A stretch of DNA of 64,000 nt, taken from Halichondria panicea (taxonomy: Eukaryota; Porifera; Demospongiae; Suberitida; Halichondriidae). Below the pieces are notes generated by a model. The model was not told the DNA's origin and ran no database searches. It saw only the letters and a program-made list of their open reading frames with translations. Both the position numbers and the translations under genes were made by a program. Shown here in pieces: positions 1-12,999 of this stretch. The stretch's first letter is position 1. The number at the start of each line of letters is the position of its first letter. Location of the stretch: positions 2,097,501-2,161,500 of the forward strand of contig NC_087387.1 in the NCBI RefSeq assembly GCF_963675165.1, given 5' to 3'.

Positions 1-167
1 AAATTAGTACTGGTAATTACATACGAACCTTGATCGCAAGGGGTCAACTTTTCTGCTGATTTGGCTCATTTACAAAGGTTTTTCACCAGCAAAATATTCT
101 AGTAATACGGTATGTACACATACAAAAATTATGTGCAATAACATGATGGTTTCTCTATCCTATACAG

Positions 168-704
168 CCAATATCCAAAGTGTTATTCATTGAGCCTAAA
201 ACAATCAACTACTATGCTTCATTTGTACGCTCCACGATGACTATTACAGGAACCAATACCATCATGCACTTCCCCACTGGTGGGACTACCTCTGAGGAGT
301 TGATTCGAGTTCCCCTCGGTAAACTAGACCCCCACGTGGTAATAAGAGTCACAGTTGCAATGAAACCTCATTCTCAAGGAGTAGAAAGTGACCCACACAT
401 TGGACTTACCGACGGAGTGGCTGAAAATCATATTAGACTTGGTGATGGAAATGGGGTCTGTTACCTTAACGGTGCCTCTTCTAATACGGCCACCCTACCT
501 TCAGGATCGAAACAGCACTACGAGTACATCTTAATATTCGAGCCATTTCAAAACTACGGTGCATGCTCTCACCTCGGGGGTCATGTGACACCAGGATACT
601 TTAATACCCGTATTGATGCAAGCAAAGGATTGGATTTTATAGTGAAGAGAGAAAACACTGGAGAGCAGTATAACTTCTACTACTTTCTCATTGAGATTCT
701 CTAA
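168..704 (+). CDS. Intron-nested secreted protein, left copy (exon 2 only)
   Basis: This is the second exon of a two-exon gene lying inside intron 6 of the left V-ATPase a-subunit gene, on the opposite strand. It starts after an acceptor ending acag and codes [19 protein letters not shown], ending at the stop at 702-704 (178 residues). The signal-peptide exon seen in the other two copies lies left of the window. The mature domain has two cysteines (in VCYLNG and GACSHLGG) and conserved blocks [10 protein letters not shown] and [17 protein letters not shown] do not recognise the family; a lectin-like or other extracellular beta-sandwich is possible but not shown. It is nearly identical to the right copy (19443-20314) and less like the middle one. 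Confidence 0.7.
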   Translation, partial: PISKVLFIEPKTINYYASFVRSTMTITGTNTIMHFPTGGTTSEELIRVPLGKLDPHVVIRVTVAMKPHSQGVESDPHIGLTDGVAENHIRLGDGNGVCYLNGASSNTATLPSGSKQHYEYILIFEPFQNYGACSHLGGHVTPGYFNTRIDASKGLDFIVKRENTGEQYNFYYFLIEIL

Positions 705-891
705 CTATATACAGCAGAACATTTGCTAACACCCTTAGTAGCAACTGCTAGAATTACTTAAGTAGAACAGACATAAATACGTATTTAGTATTACTATATT
801 TATAATTATATACATGTATATACAGTGTATGCATGCTGCCATAATCTTTTCTCAAATAAATTACAAAACAGTAACTACTGAATGAACTCAC

Positions 892-3089
892 AGTAGTTGG
901 GTCCTCAAGAGGCTGCATTATATCTGCCTGTCTCAAGAACACGTTGCCACGACACGCCCTCCACAGGACACGCTCAAATGCAGCCACACGCTCCCTCACT
1001 ATCACACCAGTCACAAACCTGGGCACAGAGTGTGGGGGGGGGGGGGTCAATCATTGCATGAAAAGTCTTTAGTGCCTGGCTTGCTAGCAAATACAGATGA
1101 GCCATATGGCTAATGTAAAACAACCCTTCAATAAAGGTACAATAATAACCACAATCTTGTTCCTCATAGGTGCCCATTAAAGCGGTTAATAAAGAGCAAC
1201 TTTTACTTGGGAATGGAAACACTACATAGTGAATACACGCATAACAGATAATGCTATGGAGACTACAGTCACTTTTATCTCAATACTTACGTATACATGA
1301 CAAATACTGACTCACGTGAACTTGGTCTGAGCAGTGGCTATCTGCAGATGCTCGTCCAACAGTCCCTTCTCCTCACGTCCTGTGATGTCCTCATCAGTGG
1401 TAATCTCTCCACCAGGGCCCTTACGCTTACGGGTGGGTGTGGCAGTTACAGCATACTGCTCGGCCTGAGAGGGGATGTGCATCAAAGTACAAATCAAATT
1501 GTGTATGGCAAGGAGATTTGCACGTACACATGTATGATCACAGTTCCAATTTCTACCTTACACACAGTTGCAGGCATTAGCTGTTAAACTGAGGCCCTAA
1601 CTAACCACTTCCAGGGTTAATACAACCAAGAGTTCCTTAATGAACTCCTGGTACCCAATAACTGCATGCCTACACAACAGTAAAATTGCCTACAAGGGAT
1701 GATGAATCACACACACACGAAATTCCAAAAGTACAACAATAGGGACCCATTAGCCCTATGCACACTAACAAGGAGGGAACACTTATTCCTAGAATGGCAG
1801 TAGAGTGGCAGAACAATAGACTGCACTTCACCCTGAGCACAAAACCACGGCATGCACTAACTACCACCTAACCCACTCGATAAAATGTCCCATTGTGCAC
1901 CGTGGTCAATAATTATGCATAATGTTGGATGAACTCAAAAGTAGCAAGAAAATGTCCAGGAAATCAGAATATCACCATGCATCCTCAAGTATGCACACGT
2001 GTAATGACTGCACTTCCTCACCTCCTGAAAGAAGCCCCGGGTCTTGTCGAGGATGTGCTGCAGCTCGATGAGGTCCAGCAGGTTCTTCTTGAGAGTTTCC
2101 TTGTTTGTGTTGATCTCCTTCACCTCAGTCTCCAGCACCTCAAACTTGCTCTCAAGGTCAATCATGGCTGCATGGGGGAATGTGCAATTGAAGGACTTGC
2201 AGTACTAGTTACTGACATACATACATGTACCATGCAGTACATACAATAAAACCATACGTTAGTGACACCCTTAGGTACACTCATTGTATCCCTTATCAGA
2301 TGCAGTTACATGTATATAGTGTCCCACACAATCCTTTTTTTCTTGCTTGTACTACTACACATGTACAGTGTATTTCACATGTATATATTTCGACCCCCCC
2401 CCCCCCCACACACACACCTTGAGGTTCCGGGGCCTCGACATTTCCCCCTGGTCTCAATTCAATGCCGATTTTTTCCAGCTCGTTATTGAGGAAACGCAAC
2501 TTCCTCTCCATCTCGTCACAGCGACGCACCTCATTGATGAACTTGCGCTGGAAGGCATTCACGTCAGCATTCACCTGTGTGTGTGTGTGTGTGTGTGTTG
2601 ATACATTGTGTACATGTAGGTACGTTGCTATGACATGCATGTATATGTATGGTCACATGATAACAGTGATGCAAATACAGACAATGATGACAGCAACTTA
2701 CATCTCAGAACTGTACTTTGCCCTGTAGGGGTAAAAAATATTATATACAGTGCATGTACTGCGTACTAAACTAGCACCCAAAATTATGAACGTATTTATT
2801 TTAGGTGACACTAAAAATGTATGTTTTGCGTCAACTGTTTAAATGTTACATTAGAGGGCCTATAGGGTGTCGCCTTATTAAATTAAAGAATCGGTAGCTG
2901 AGCACATTAAACGAGTTTACAAACTTTTTGTATACAGCTAGCCTAAGATGGATTGATTTAGAAACCATCATACAATAGAGACTGAGCCCTCACCAGTTCC
3001 CCCAGCTCCCTAACACAGGAGTAGGCTGCCTCAGACTGTAGGAACAGCTGGGCTAGTGTCATCTCCTCTGACCGAAACAAGGAGCTCAT
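892..3089 (-). CDS. ATP6V0A: V-ATPase subunit a, left copy (exons 1-6, cut by window; nonsense codon in exon 2)
   Basis: 5' part of a third tandem copy of the V0 subunit a gene. Exons (minus strand): 2994-3089, 2702-2722, 2418-2574, 2022-2167, 1316-1464, 892-1018; the rest lies left of the window. Exon 1 starts [20 protein letters not shown], the typical a-subunit N-terminus. Exon lengths equal those of the other copies. The 21-nt exon 2 reads GKVQF-stop-D here, because the Arg codon AGA is TGA; the other copies read GKVQFRD. As written, the product would end after about 37 codons, so this copy is either a pseudogene or carries a sequence error. The start is 369 bp from the stop codon of the middle gene. 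Confidence 0.85.
2577..2599. repeat. TG microsatellite at exon 3 acceptor (left copy)
   Basis: About 23 bp of TG on the plus strand, which is (CA)n directly before the AG acceptor of V-ATPase exon 3. Equivalent runs are about 59 bp in the middle copy (12443-12501) and 33 bp in the right copy (22769-22801). Confidence 0.9.
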
Positions 3090-3457
3090 TTTGATCCGAG
3101 AGATATTTGAGGATATCTCTGGTTGATTTCTCTTTCATATGTATCTTTATCTAACTATGCTTAGAACTTAACTACTGTGGTACGTTTGTTTTGTCTACTC
3201 AGATCTGGTAATGATCGGTACGTTGTCATAGTCTAATTAAAATTAATGGTCGACACAAAAGAAAGCTACAGCTGTCGACCTCTGGTAAACTCACAACAAT
3301 AACCTCGCTTCACTGCCTTTGAACAACTCTGACAAGAAATCATTATTTCAGAATAACAATCATAACTAAAAACTAACTTTCGCTATAAGTCTGTCCACTT
3401 CAAACTTTAATACATCTATACTAAATAATTATTCCCAGCTAAAATAAGTATGTTCAG

Positions 3458-6400
3458 TTAATCATCCTCGCCCTTGAGAATAGCCTCGAAGCTGAACGGA
3501 GTGAACTTGTACCCGTTTCCATCGTAGAACTTGTTCTGGAACTCCACCCAGTGCAGACGCAGGGCATGCAGGAAAGCAGAGAGCCCCTCCATCACCAGCA
3601 AAATTCCGATTGTCATGGCTGTGAAGTGCACGTGTGTGTGAAGGGGAAGGATTATAAATATACATGCATACAGTGAAGTACATTGTACATAATTATAGAG
3701 TTACAGTATAATTATGAGTAACACGCAGCTTCGTACATTTACATGCACGTATAGATTTTAAAAAATAATTATAATTACAGCTAATTTGGCACATGCATGA
3801 GAGTAGATACACTTGATAAATCTGGGATCAAACTGGTTGCCTACTCACCTAGGCTACACAATAATAATCCTGAATAATACAACTAGTAGTCTAAAAGTGG
3901 TAGTAAGCTTGGTCTTCGTGTCATACCTGCCCAAGCTGCAAAGAGGAAGAAGACGGCAATGGCTCCAAGAATCGGGCTGATGGAAGCAGCCACCCCAATG
4001 CCCAACTGGAACACCATATTCCACAACACCTCAGATAGCTCTGTAGGTGGAAGGGGCGAAAACATGTTACATAATTAAGGCATTGCATTCGGTGAAACAC
4101 TGTAAATTCTACATGCACACACAACTTCAATCGGGAGCATTTTACAGGAATGTTGAATAATTATGACACATTCGCAGTGATTCTGTACAAGGATTGTATC
4201 ATTGTATCTCACCAGCGTGAGCGAGACTGAGAGCCCAGAGTCGGAGGTAGGAGGCAGTGTTGGAGATGGTGCCAAGACAGTACTCAATTGTGTGGATGGA
4301 TTGGTGAATGAAGATCTCACTAAACTCGAACTTTTCTCCCTCTTTCTCAGTGCCATCATCTTCTTTACCATCCATCTAGCAGCAGGGGTGATCACAAATA
4401 CTATATTATAGCTTATACATGTAGACAGTGCAGTATATTACACATGAATAATTATAGCTACATATATTTCACCTATACATTTGATGAATGTATGTATGTA
4501 GGGAGGGAAAGAAAGAATTGATTCTCAGTAGGTGTCAGGGTGTCATACAGGATTTTGAAGTAGAGGGGGGAAATAAGAAAGTAACTAGAAAATGTTGCTA
4601 AAAAAAAGGTCAACCGTTATTTCAACACCCTGTTAGTATGTAAAATTGTCAGCTATGGACACTCAGCCATACAACTAGTACATGAATGCAATTTTAGGGG
4701 GGGATATTCCCCCTTTTCCCCCTGCATGACACCCTGGGCGTACGGCGTACTTGTATCAGATGTACACAGCAGAATACGATATGGGCCTGTACCTTTACAA
4801 TCATGTTGTGCCTATCACATTGACATAATTATAACAGTGTCATTACCTATGTACATGTACAGTATATATAATTATACATGTACTTGTAACTGACATTTTA
4901 CTAAACGACGATCTATTAATATTAACTACATGATACTCATGTTAATACTGTACAGTATATTCCCTTGCTGACCTTGTCGGAGTGTTTGCCTCCACCCTCC
5001 TCCTTGAGAATGATCTGGGCACGTTCATCATCAGCCGGTTCACCGTCAGGTGTCACGTTGTAACCAGACTCAGCCCGAGCACGGCTGTAGCCATCCTGTT
5101 GGGATTGACAAACAAATATTATATCATTCGTGTAGTGAGTCGTAGCATGCAGTACATACATAAAATTAACGCTAAATACATGCAACACAATACAAAGTAC
5201 CTTTGACTGCATTTTGTGTTTGATAAGGAGGTAAATAGGCTTGGCAAGCAACATCCACGGTACACACACCAACGCCACAATCACCAAAACAATTTGAATA
5301 TATTTCTGTGAAAACAATCAACACATAATAAAAATGGAAAGGAAAACAACTGCCATATGTTATTTTAGCAATATAATTATATACACATATGATATATATA
5401 ACAACGATGTGTATAAGAATGACCTGGAGCTGGGCTAGTTCATCAGTGTGACCAAACACGGAGTATTGTATCTGTGTGGGGTCAGGGTTGGTAACATCAG
5501 GGGAGCCGCCAAACTTGAGGAACATGTTGATGAGCGTGATCAGCAAACTGGGAGCCTGAGGGCAGAACAACAACAATGTCATAATTATGACGCGAAAATG
5601 TTCATCACACAATTATAGCACTGTGCACAGCTAATACACTGGAGGCTGCAACAACTTGATATTGTGTGTGTTCTTACATAGTTGGGATTGACGTAGAAGA
5701 AGCACCACTTGAAGAAGATGAGGAAGACCAACCAGCCAAAGATGCACAACAGGAACAGAACTTGAGGTACAAACTCTAGTATGATGTTCAGATAGTTCTT
5801 GAAGTGGCTAGAAAATATAAAAACACAGCATGATTGAAAATCACCGTAGGCTGAGCTGTACAGCACTCAGTACAGTTGACCTCAGACATGCACTATATAC
5901 ATGTACATGTATATACACTGTATACACACAGGCCAGTTTTTAAATCCGACCCTCACACTCACATGTGATTGAAAACCTGCAGACAGACTCCAAACAACAT
6001 CTGCATGACACCCAGAGTGATGGCCATCTTCATCTTGTAAGAGTTGGTGAAGACCAACTTGTTCTCGGCCACGTTCCAGATAGGGTCCAGTCCAAACGGG
6101 TAGGGGGTCATTTTTGTCATAGCCTCGCGGGGGACGTAGGTGAGATGACCCCCAGGTGCAAACTGGACACACGGTGGGTTTGGACAGCACCCGAGTATGT
6201 CACTGGCTGGTTGACTGAAAAGAATGAACTCAAGTCTAAAATCACAGTTACATAGCCGAATGTACATGCAAAATGCTGTGTAACAGAAATACTTAGTGAA
6301 TATACAGTCAGATCAATCAATAAAATGACAATTTATTCAGAAGTGCTGTAACCATGCACTTACTCCATGGAACCGTTGGTGTAAGTGAGGTCCCACGAAG

Positions 6401-9400
6401 TGCCAAAGATATTGAGTGACTTGGAGAACACATCGTTGTACACCATCCCAGTGTAAATGGAGAACAGCCCCATGAGGAGAATGATGTAGCGACCATTGAA
6501 CAGCGTAACAAACATCTGTGAGTGTACAATTGGTTTTTTATAATAGGGGATACGCATGCATGGTACCCAAGGAGCTCATTCGCCACCCTGTCAACCTATA
6601 AATACTGACTGTATACATAATGAGTAAGGTGGTTAATTAAAATGCCCATCCTTGAATTTTGAATGCCGATAAACAATGAGCAATCTGTTTTCAAACAGCA
6701 AGGTCTTTTGGTACGGAATGTCTTTTTTCAATGCTTTTTACTTATTGACTGCATGCTATGTACACATTCCTAATTACTTGAAGTTTATTATGCACTGAGT
6801 GTAGAAATAGATTATTGTTGTGATGGCCTAGATTAAACCGCAAAAAATATTCTGATCAGTGCGCAAACGTACATGCATGTGTGCCATACATGTAGGTATC
6901 ATGTACGGTACAATATACAATAATTTTACACGAATAAAAACAACAACGCACCTCTCCTCCGGGTCCGTTATAGTTGTTGAGTTTCTTCTCAAATAAGATG
7001 AGCAGAGCAGCAAAGGAGGCCATGATGATACCGTGACCTGCGTCACCAAACATCACCGCAAACAGGAACGGGAATGTGATGATCGTGTACAGGGCTGCGT
7101 GTGTGTGTATGTGAATTAGCACACTATAAACATGGAAACTTCGATACGAGGTGGAAGAGCTAGCTTGCAGGATACCAACTAATAGTTAAACATGTATAAA
7201 CTCACCTGGGTTGACCTCTTGATAGGTGGCCACTCCGTACGCATCCACAATGGCTTGGAAACCACGAGTGAACTTGTTGACCTTGTTGTAGGTGGGTGGA
7301 GCTTCATCAGTAGCCATCCTGTTTAGAATGGACGGTACAGTTGAACCACTACGCTCCTGTGGGGGTGTGACATACACGTCATGCAAACATGTCACAATAT
7401 AATCATTATACACCAAGTTAATGACTGTACAATGTAACGGTCACGTGACTTACGGTTCCCCTGGTGAGGGCAGCCTGTATCTCATCGAGAGCGTCTACAG
7501 GACACCAACACTCGGCAATGAGACAGCGCTGGGTCACGTCCAGGTTGAACATGTTCAGAATATGGTATACTGACTTGATCTTCTTCACCTGGAGAACAAA
7601 ATACAAGTACATGTATAAACATGATTATGAAAATGAATTATCTCTCCATTAATAAAATTAGTACATGTACATGTATGAATGATGTTCCCTTTATCACTAG
7701 CCCAGCCCACCATACACAAAGTGGTGGGTGAGATCATGTGACCTGTGGGAACTCTTTCTACCAAGGGATTGAGCTCAGGGAGGCTGAAATAACCCTCCAT
7801 AAGTTTTGAAATCTTGGACAACAGCAATCACTGGTTTCAGGATCAAAGTTTAACTAGGGACATAAAACACTATGTTTTTTCGTGCACAGAATCTTTCCAA
7901 ATTGTTGTTTTTGCCTGTAAACTAATCACCGATCCCTTATTTGTATCCTCCCCACCTTGGTCTGCCAGGTGTCCAGGTCCTGTGCTATCTCAGTGAGCTG
8001 AGTGATTGAGTGCTCTTCTGTTGTCTGGAGCACTGACTGGAGGTCACTGATACGTGCCGCCACCTGACCCACCATCTGGGCACGCTCGTCAGCTGTCTCC
8101 GGGCACTGGTACAGAGTGGCTCGGAATCTGAGGGAAATGGTACGTGTATCTAATTATGGGAATTATAGTGCTCTAGTTGTTATGGGAAATTCGTACAAGA
8201 ACACATTTAGACAGCCATTTGCACAATTATAGTCAAAACAATAAAAATTGGACTGTACACACACAGAAACAAACAAGGGTTCCATATGACAATGGGTATA
8301 GCGCACACAATAACTGTTGCTACAGCATTAACTATAGCACAGTAGAAGCTCACCCATCGCAGATTTTCCTGACCCTTGTCCTCAGCTGGTCTCCCTGGAA
8401 GAAGAGGATGAACACTATCTTGTTCTCGAGGACACCCTGGTGTGTGTGTGGGAGGGGGACGAGGTGGTATGTTTTAAGAGGTAAACACATTTCATATCAA
8501 CTGTTTGTTGCACAGGTACAAACAGTGTGGGGTGGTTAAGACTTTCAGTCTGCACACATTTTCTGTAAATGTCAAGTACATCATTTATGTGTAGAAAAGA
8601 AGCAATTCACGACACGATTTTTAACCCCTCAGGACCTATGGTTGAAGATGAAAGCTGTCATTTGAGTACTTTCGAATACTTGTCTACTCTACTGCTGCTC
8701 TGCAACATAACTGCAGTAAGCTACAGTCACAGCACATGTACATTTTACAATGATAATAATTATGTTTACATCATCCTAGCCAACACCTAAGGAAGGCAAA
8801 GTGTTGTTCATTGAGCCAAAGGCAATAAACTACTTTGCTTCATTTGTACGCTCGTTGACGACTGTAAACAAATAGCTACACCATCATGCACTTCCTGATT
8901 GGTGGAACTAACTACGAGGAATTGATTTGAGTTCCCCTCGGTAAACTAGACCCCCACGTGGTAATAAAAGTAGCAATAACAATAAGACCTCGGTCACAAG
9001 GAGTAGAGAGTGACAGATAGGGTGGCTGAAAATAGTATTAAGCTAAGTGATGGCAGTGGGGTGTTTTACTTTTACAATGATTCTTCTAGTGATGCTAACC
9101 TACCTGTGCATGGGATCAAAACAGCACTATTATTTGAGCCACCTCAAGGCTCATGTTTGACTGTTATGTTACAGGTACAAGCACTATGTTCAAGCACTAT
9201 GCTGACTTTCAGTGGTGGGCTGTAGCACCCTGTATTTTACAGGCACAAGCACTGTGGGTGGTCGGACTTTCAGTCGTGGGTTTTACAGGTACAAGCACTG
9301 TTGGTGGTTAGACTCTCAGTGGTGGACTGTAGTACACATGTTATTTTACGAATAAGCACTGTGGGTGGTCGGACTTTCAGTCGTGGACTGTAGCACGTAC

Positions 9401-12400
9401 ACATGTTATTTTACGAATAAGCACTGTGGGTGGTCGGACTTTAGTCGTGGACTGTAGCACGTACACATGTTATTTTACGAATAAGCACTGTGGGTGGTCG
9501 GACTTTAGTCGTGGACTGTAGCACGTACACATGTTATTTTACAGGTATAAGCACTGTGGGTGGTCGGACTTTCGGTTGTGAGTTTTACAGGTACACACAC
9601 TGTTGGTGGTTAGACTTCAGTCGTGGGCTGTAGCATGTTATTTTACAGGTTCAAGCACTGAGGGTGGTCAGACATTAAGTCTATACACACAATTTAGTAC
9701 ATGTACATGTATGTACATCATTTTACCTGACTGTATATAAAGAAGCAATCAAATCAATAAACTTTAAATCACACCAGATTCATGCACTCCTGCTCACATT
9801 GTGAGATTTTCAATTGCTAATCCTTTAAGAAGATTGAAGATGAAGACTATCATTGGAGCACTTATTTTTCTCTACTGCTGCTCAGCAACAATAACTGCAG
9901 TAAGCTACAGTAACTAATAATTATGTAGTAACTACATGTATGTATATGTGCATGTGCAATAATAATTATTACGGTTTCATCCTCCTACAGCCAATATCCA
10001 AGGTGTTGTTCATTGAGCCTAAAACAATTAACTACTTTGCTTCATTTGTACGCTCGTCGATGACTACTACAGAAACCAATACCATCATGCACTTCCCTAC
10101 TGGTTTGATTAATTATGAGGAGTTGATTCGAGTTCCTCTCGGTGAACTAGACTCCCATGTGCTAATAAGAGTCACATTTGCAATAAAACCTCGTCCCAAT
10201 ACAGAAGACAGTGACCCATACATTGGAATAACAGACAATGTGGCTGAAAATTATTTTAGACTAAGTGGGCATGGGGCATGTCAATTTCAGGATGGTTCTT
10301 ATAATGGGGCCACCCTACCTTCAGGATCAGACCAGCACTACGAGTACATCCTAATATTCGAGCCATTTCAGAACTACGGTGCATGTTCTCACCTCGGGGG
10401 TCATGTGACCCCAGGATACTTTAATACCCGTATTGATGCAAGCAAAGGATTGGATTTTGTGGTGAAGAGAGAACAGGCTAATGAGCAGTACGACTTCTAC
10501 TACTTTCTCATTGAGATTCTCTAACTATACACAGCAGAACATTTGCTAACACCCTTAGTAGCAACTGCTAGAATTACTTAAGTAGAACAGACATAAATAC
10601 GTATTTAGTATTACTATATTTATAATTATATACATGTATATATGCATGCTGCCATAATCTTTTCTCAAATAAATTACAAAACAGTAACTACTGAATGAAC
10701 TCACAGTAGTTGGGTCCTCAAGAGGCTGCATTATATCTGCCTGCCTCAGGAACACGTTGCCACGACATGCTCTCCACAGGACACGCTCAAATGCAGCCAC
10801 ACGTTCCCTAACTATCACACCAGTCACAAACCTGGGCACAGAGTGTGAGGGGGGGGGGGGTCAATCATTGCATGAAAAGTCTTTAGTGCCTGACTTACTA
10901 GCAAATACAGATGAGCCATATGGCTAATGAAAACAACCCTTCAATAAATACAATATAACCACAACCTTGTTCCTCATAGGTGTCCATTAAAGCAAAGGTT
11001 AATAAAGAGCAATTTTTACTTGGGAATGGAAACACTACATAGTGAATACACGCACAACAGGGAATGCTATGGAAATTACAGTCACTTTCACCTCAATACT
11101 TACGTATACATGACAAATACTGACTCACGTGAACTTGGTCTGAGCAGTGGCTATCTGCAGATGCTCGTCCAACAGTCCCTTCTCCTCACGTCCTGTGATG
11201 TCCTCATCAGTGGTAATCTCTCCACCAGGGCCCTTACGCTTACGGGTGGGTGTGGCAGTTACAGCATACTGCTCGGCCTGAGAGGGGATGTGCATCAAAG
11301 TACAAATCAAATTGTGTATGGCAAGGACATTTGCACGTACATATTACACACTCATATTACACACATGTATGATCACAGTTCCAATTTTTACCTTACACAC
11401 AGTTGCAGGCATTAGCTTTTAAACTGAGGCCCTAACTAACCACTTCCAGGGTAAATACAACCAGGAGTTCCTTAATGAACTCCTGGTACAACCCAATAAC
11501 TGCATGCCTACACAACAGTAAAATTGCCTACAAGGGATGATGAATCACACACACACGAAATTCCAAAAGTACAACAATAGGGACCCATTAGCCCTATGCA
11601 CACTAACAAGGAGGGAACACTTATTCCTAGAATGGCAGTAGATTAGCCCTATGCACACTAACAAGGAGGGAACGCTTATTCCTAGAATGGCAGTAGAGTG
11701 GCAGAACAATAGACTGCACTTCACCCTGAGCACACAACCACGGCATGCACTAACTACCACCTAACCCACTCGATAAAATGTCCCATTGTGCACCAATAAT
11801 TATGCATAATGTTGGATGAACTCAAAAGTAGCAAGAAAATGTCCAGGAAATTAGAATATCACCATGCATCCTCAAGTATGCACACGTGTAATGACTGCAC
11901 TTCCTCACCTCCTGAAAGAAGCCCCGGGTCTTGTCGAGGATGTGCTGCAGCTCGATGAGGTCCAGTAGGTTCTTCTTGAGAGTTTCTTTGTTTGTGTTAA
12001 TCTCCTTCACCTCAGTCTCCAGCACCTCAAACTTGCTCTCAAGGTCAATCATGGCTGCATGGGGGAATGTGCAATTGAAGGACTTGCAGTACTACATTAG
12101 TGACATACATACCATGCAGTATACAATAAAACCATACGTTAGTGACACCCTTAGGTACACTCATTGTATCCCTTATCAGATGGTATATAGTGTCCCACAC
12201 AATCCTTTTTTTCTTGCTTGTACTACTACACATGTACAGTGTATTTCACATGTATATATTTTGACCCCCCCCCCCCACACACACCTTGAGGTTCCGGGGC
12301 CTCGACATTTCCCCCTGGTCTCAATTCAATGCCGACTTTTTCCAGCTCGTTATTGAGGAAACGCAACTTCCTCTCCATCTCGTCACAGCGACGCACCTCA

Positions 12401-12438
12401 TTGATGAACTTGCGCTGGAAGGCATTCACGTCAGCATT

Positions 12439-12502
<64 letters not shown>

Positions 12503-12999
12503 GATACATTGTGTACATGTAGGTACATTGCTATGACATACATGTGTATGTATGGTCACATGATAACAGTGATGCAAAATAATGCAGACAATGATGACAG
12601 CAACTTACATCTCTGAACTGTACTTTGCCCTGTAGGGGTCAAAAATATTATCATATATACAGTGCATGTACTGCGTACTAAACTAGCACCCAAAATTATG
12701 AACGTATTTATTTTAGGTGACACTAAAAATGTATGTTTTGTGCCAACTGTTTAAATGTTACATTAGAGGGCCTAGGGTGTCGCCTTATTAAATTAAAGAA
12801 TCGGTAGCTGAGCACATTAAACGAGTTTACAAACTTTTTGTATACAGCTAGCCTAAGATGGATTGATTTAGAAACCATCATACAATAGAGACTGAGCCCT
12901 CACCAGTTCCCCCAGCTCCCTAACACAGGAGTAGGCTGCCTCAGACTGTAGAAACAGCTGGGCTAGTGTCATCTCCTCTGATCGAAACAAGGAGCTCAT
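3458..12999 (-). CDS. ATP6V0A: V-ATPase V0 subunit a, middle copy
   Basis: The membrane subunit of the proton-pumping V-ATPase, providing the stator arm and proton half-channels. Twenty exons: 12904-12999, 12609-12629, 12285-12441, 11909-12054, 11129-11277, 10705-10831, 8354-8436, 7956-8127, 7454-7588, 7206-7356, 6952-7094, 6364-6515, 5963-6214, 5678-5807, 5424-5555, 5201-5305, 4973-5095, 4213-4375, 3927-4040, 3458-3618. They total 2712 nt (903 residues), closing in frame. The N-terminal cytoplasmic half runs to about residue 410. The membrane half has family blocks [30 protein letters not shown] and [15 protein letters not shown], the last with the Arg essential for proton transport. The C-terminus is [15 protein letters not shown] then GEDD. 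Intron 6 contains a complete nested gene (9840-10524) and a pseudogene on the plus strand. Confidence 0.93.
4536..4736. mobile_element. MITE in V-ATPase intron 17 (middle copy)
   Basis: Terminal inverted repeats cagggtgtcatacagg and cctgcatgacaccctg bound a 201-bp non-coding element with G- and C-rich subterminal tracts. The same element is at 14469-14661 in the right copy, so the insertion predates the duplication. Confidence 0.6.
8648..9150 (+). pseudogene. Decayed paralogue of the nested secreted gene (middle unit)
   Basis: A signal-peptide-like exon begins at 8648 but meets an in-frame TGA after five codons. After a short intron, the second-exon homology begins near 8783 ([19 protein letters not shown] in frame) and then hits TAG near 8873. 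Further homology runs to about 9150 ([13 protein letters not shown] region, [15 protein letters not shown]) with small indels and stops. It lies just upstream of the intact nested gene, separated by the minisatellite. Confidence 0.75.
9159..9695 (+). repeat. Minisatellite between nested pseudogene and gene (middle unit)
   Basis: About eight degenerate direct repeats of roughly 45-75 bp. Each has a core like aagcactgtgggtggtcgg followed by actttcagtcgtgg and ctgtagcac. A related solitary core is at about 8512-8562. The shorter right-unit equivalent is at 19010-19345. Confidence 0.8.
9840..10524 (+). CDS. Intron-nested secreted protein, middle copy
   Basis: Two exons: 9840-9899 (signal peptide [20 protein letters not shown]) and 9991-10524, joined by a 91-bp GT-AG intron. 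The product is 197 residues. The start was chosen because the first exon is a textbook signal peptide and the ATG is conserved in the right copy. The mature domain is about 175 residues with two cysteines and the blocks [10 protein letters not shown] and [16 protein letters not shown], ending YYFLIEIL. No family is recognised. It lies wholly inside intron 6 of the middle V-ATPase a gene on the opposite strand. It differs from the left and right copies mainly in the region between the SDP block and the SGSDQHYEY block. Confidence 0.8.
11584..11698. repeat. Tandem duplication of about 58 bp in V-ATPase intron 4
   Basis: The unit starting attagccctatgcacacta and ending at ggcagtaga is present twice here and at the matching place in the right copy (about 21918-22031), but only once in the left copy (about 1751-1807). 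It is a diagnostic difference between the copies. Confidence 0.85.
12443..12501. repeat. TG microsatellite at exon 3 acceptor (middle copy)
   Basis: The longest of the three (CA)n runs abutting the exon 3 acceptor on the sense strand of the V-ATPase gene. Confidence 0.9.

Noticed and set aside
3090-3457. Polycistronic operon with spliced leader for the V-ATPase array
   Set aside because: Short spacers are suggestive, but no leader acceptor or poly-A arrangement could be identified; kept only as a test under the array finding.
5965-6255. Plus-strand ORFs over V-ATPase exons (also 15887-16177, 1297-1587 and similar)
   Set aside because: Antisense shadows of real minus-strand exons, repeated in each copy.
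9159-9695. CRISPR-like regularly spaced repeats
   Set aside because: Eukaryotic context, degenerate repeat units without unique spacers; an ordinary minisatellite.
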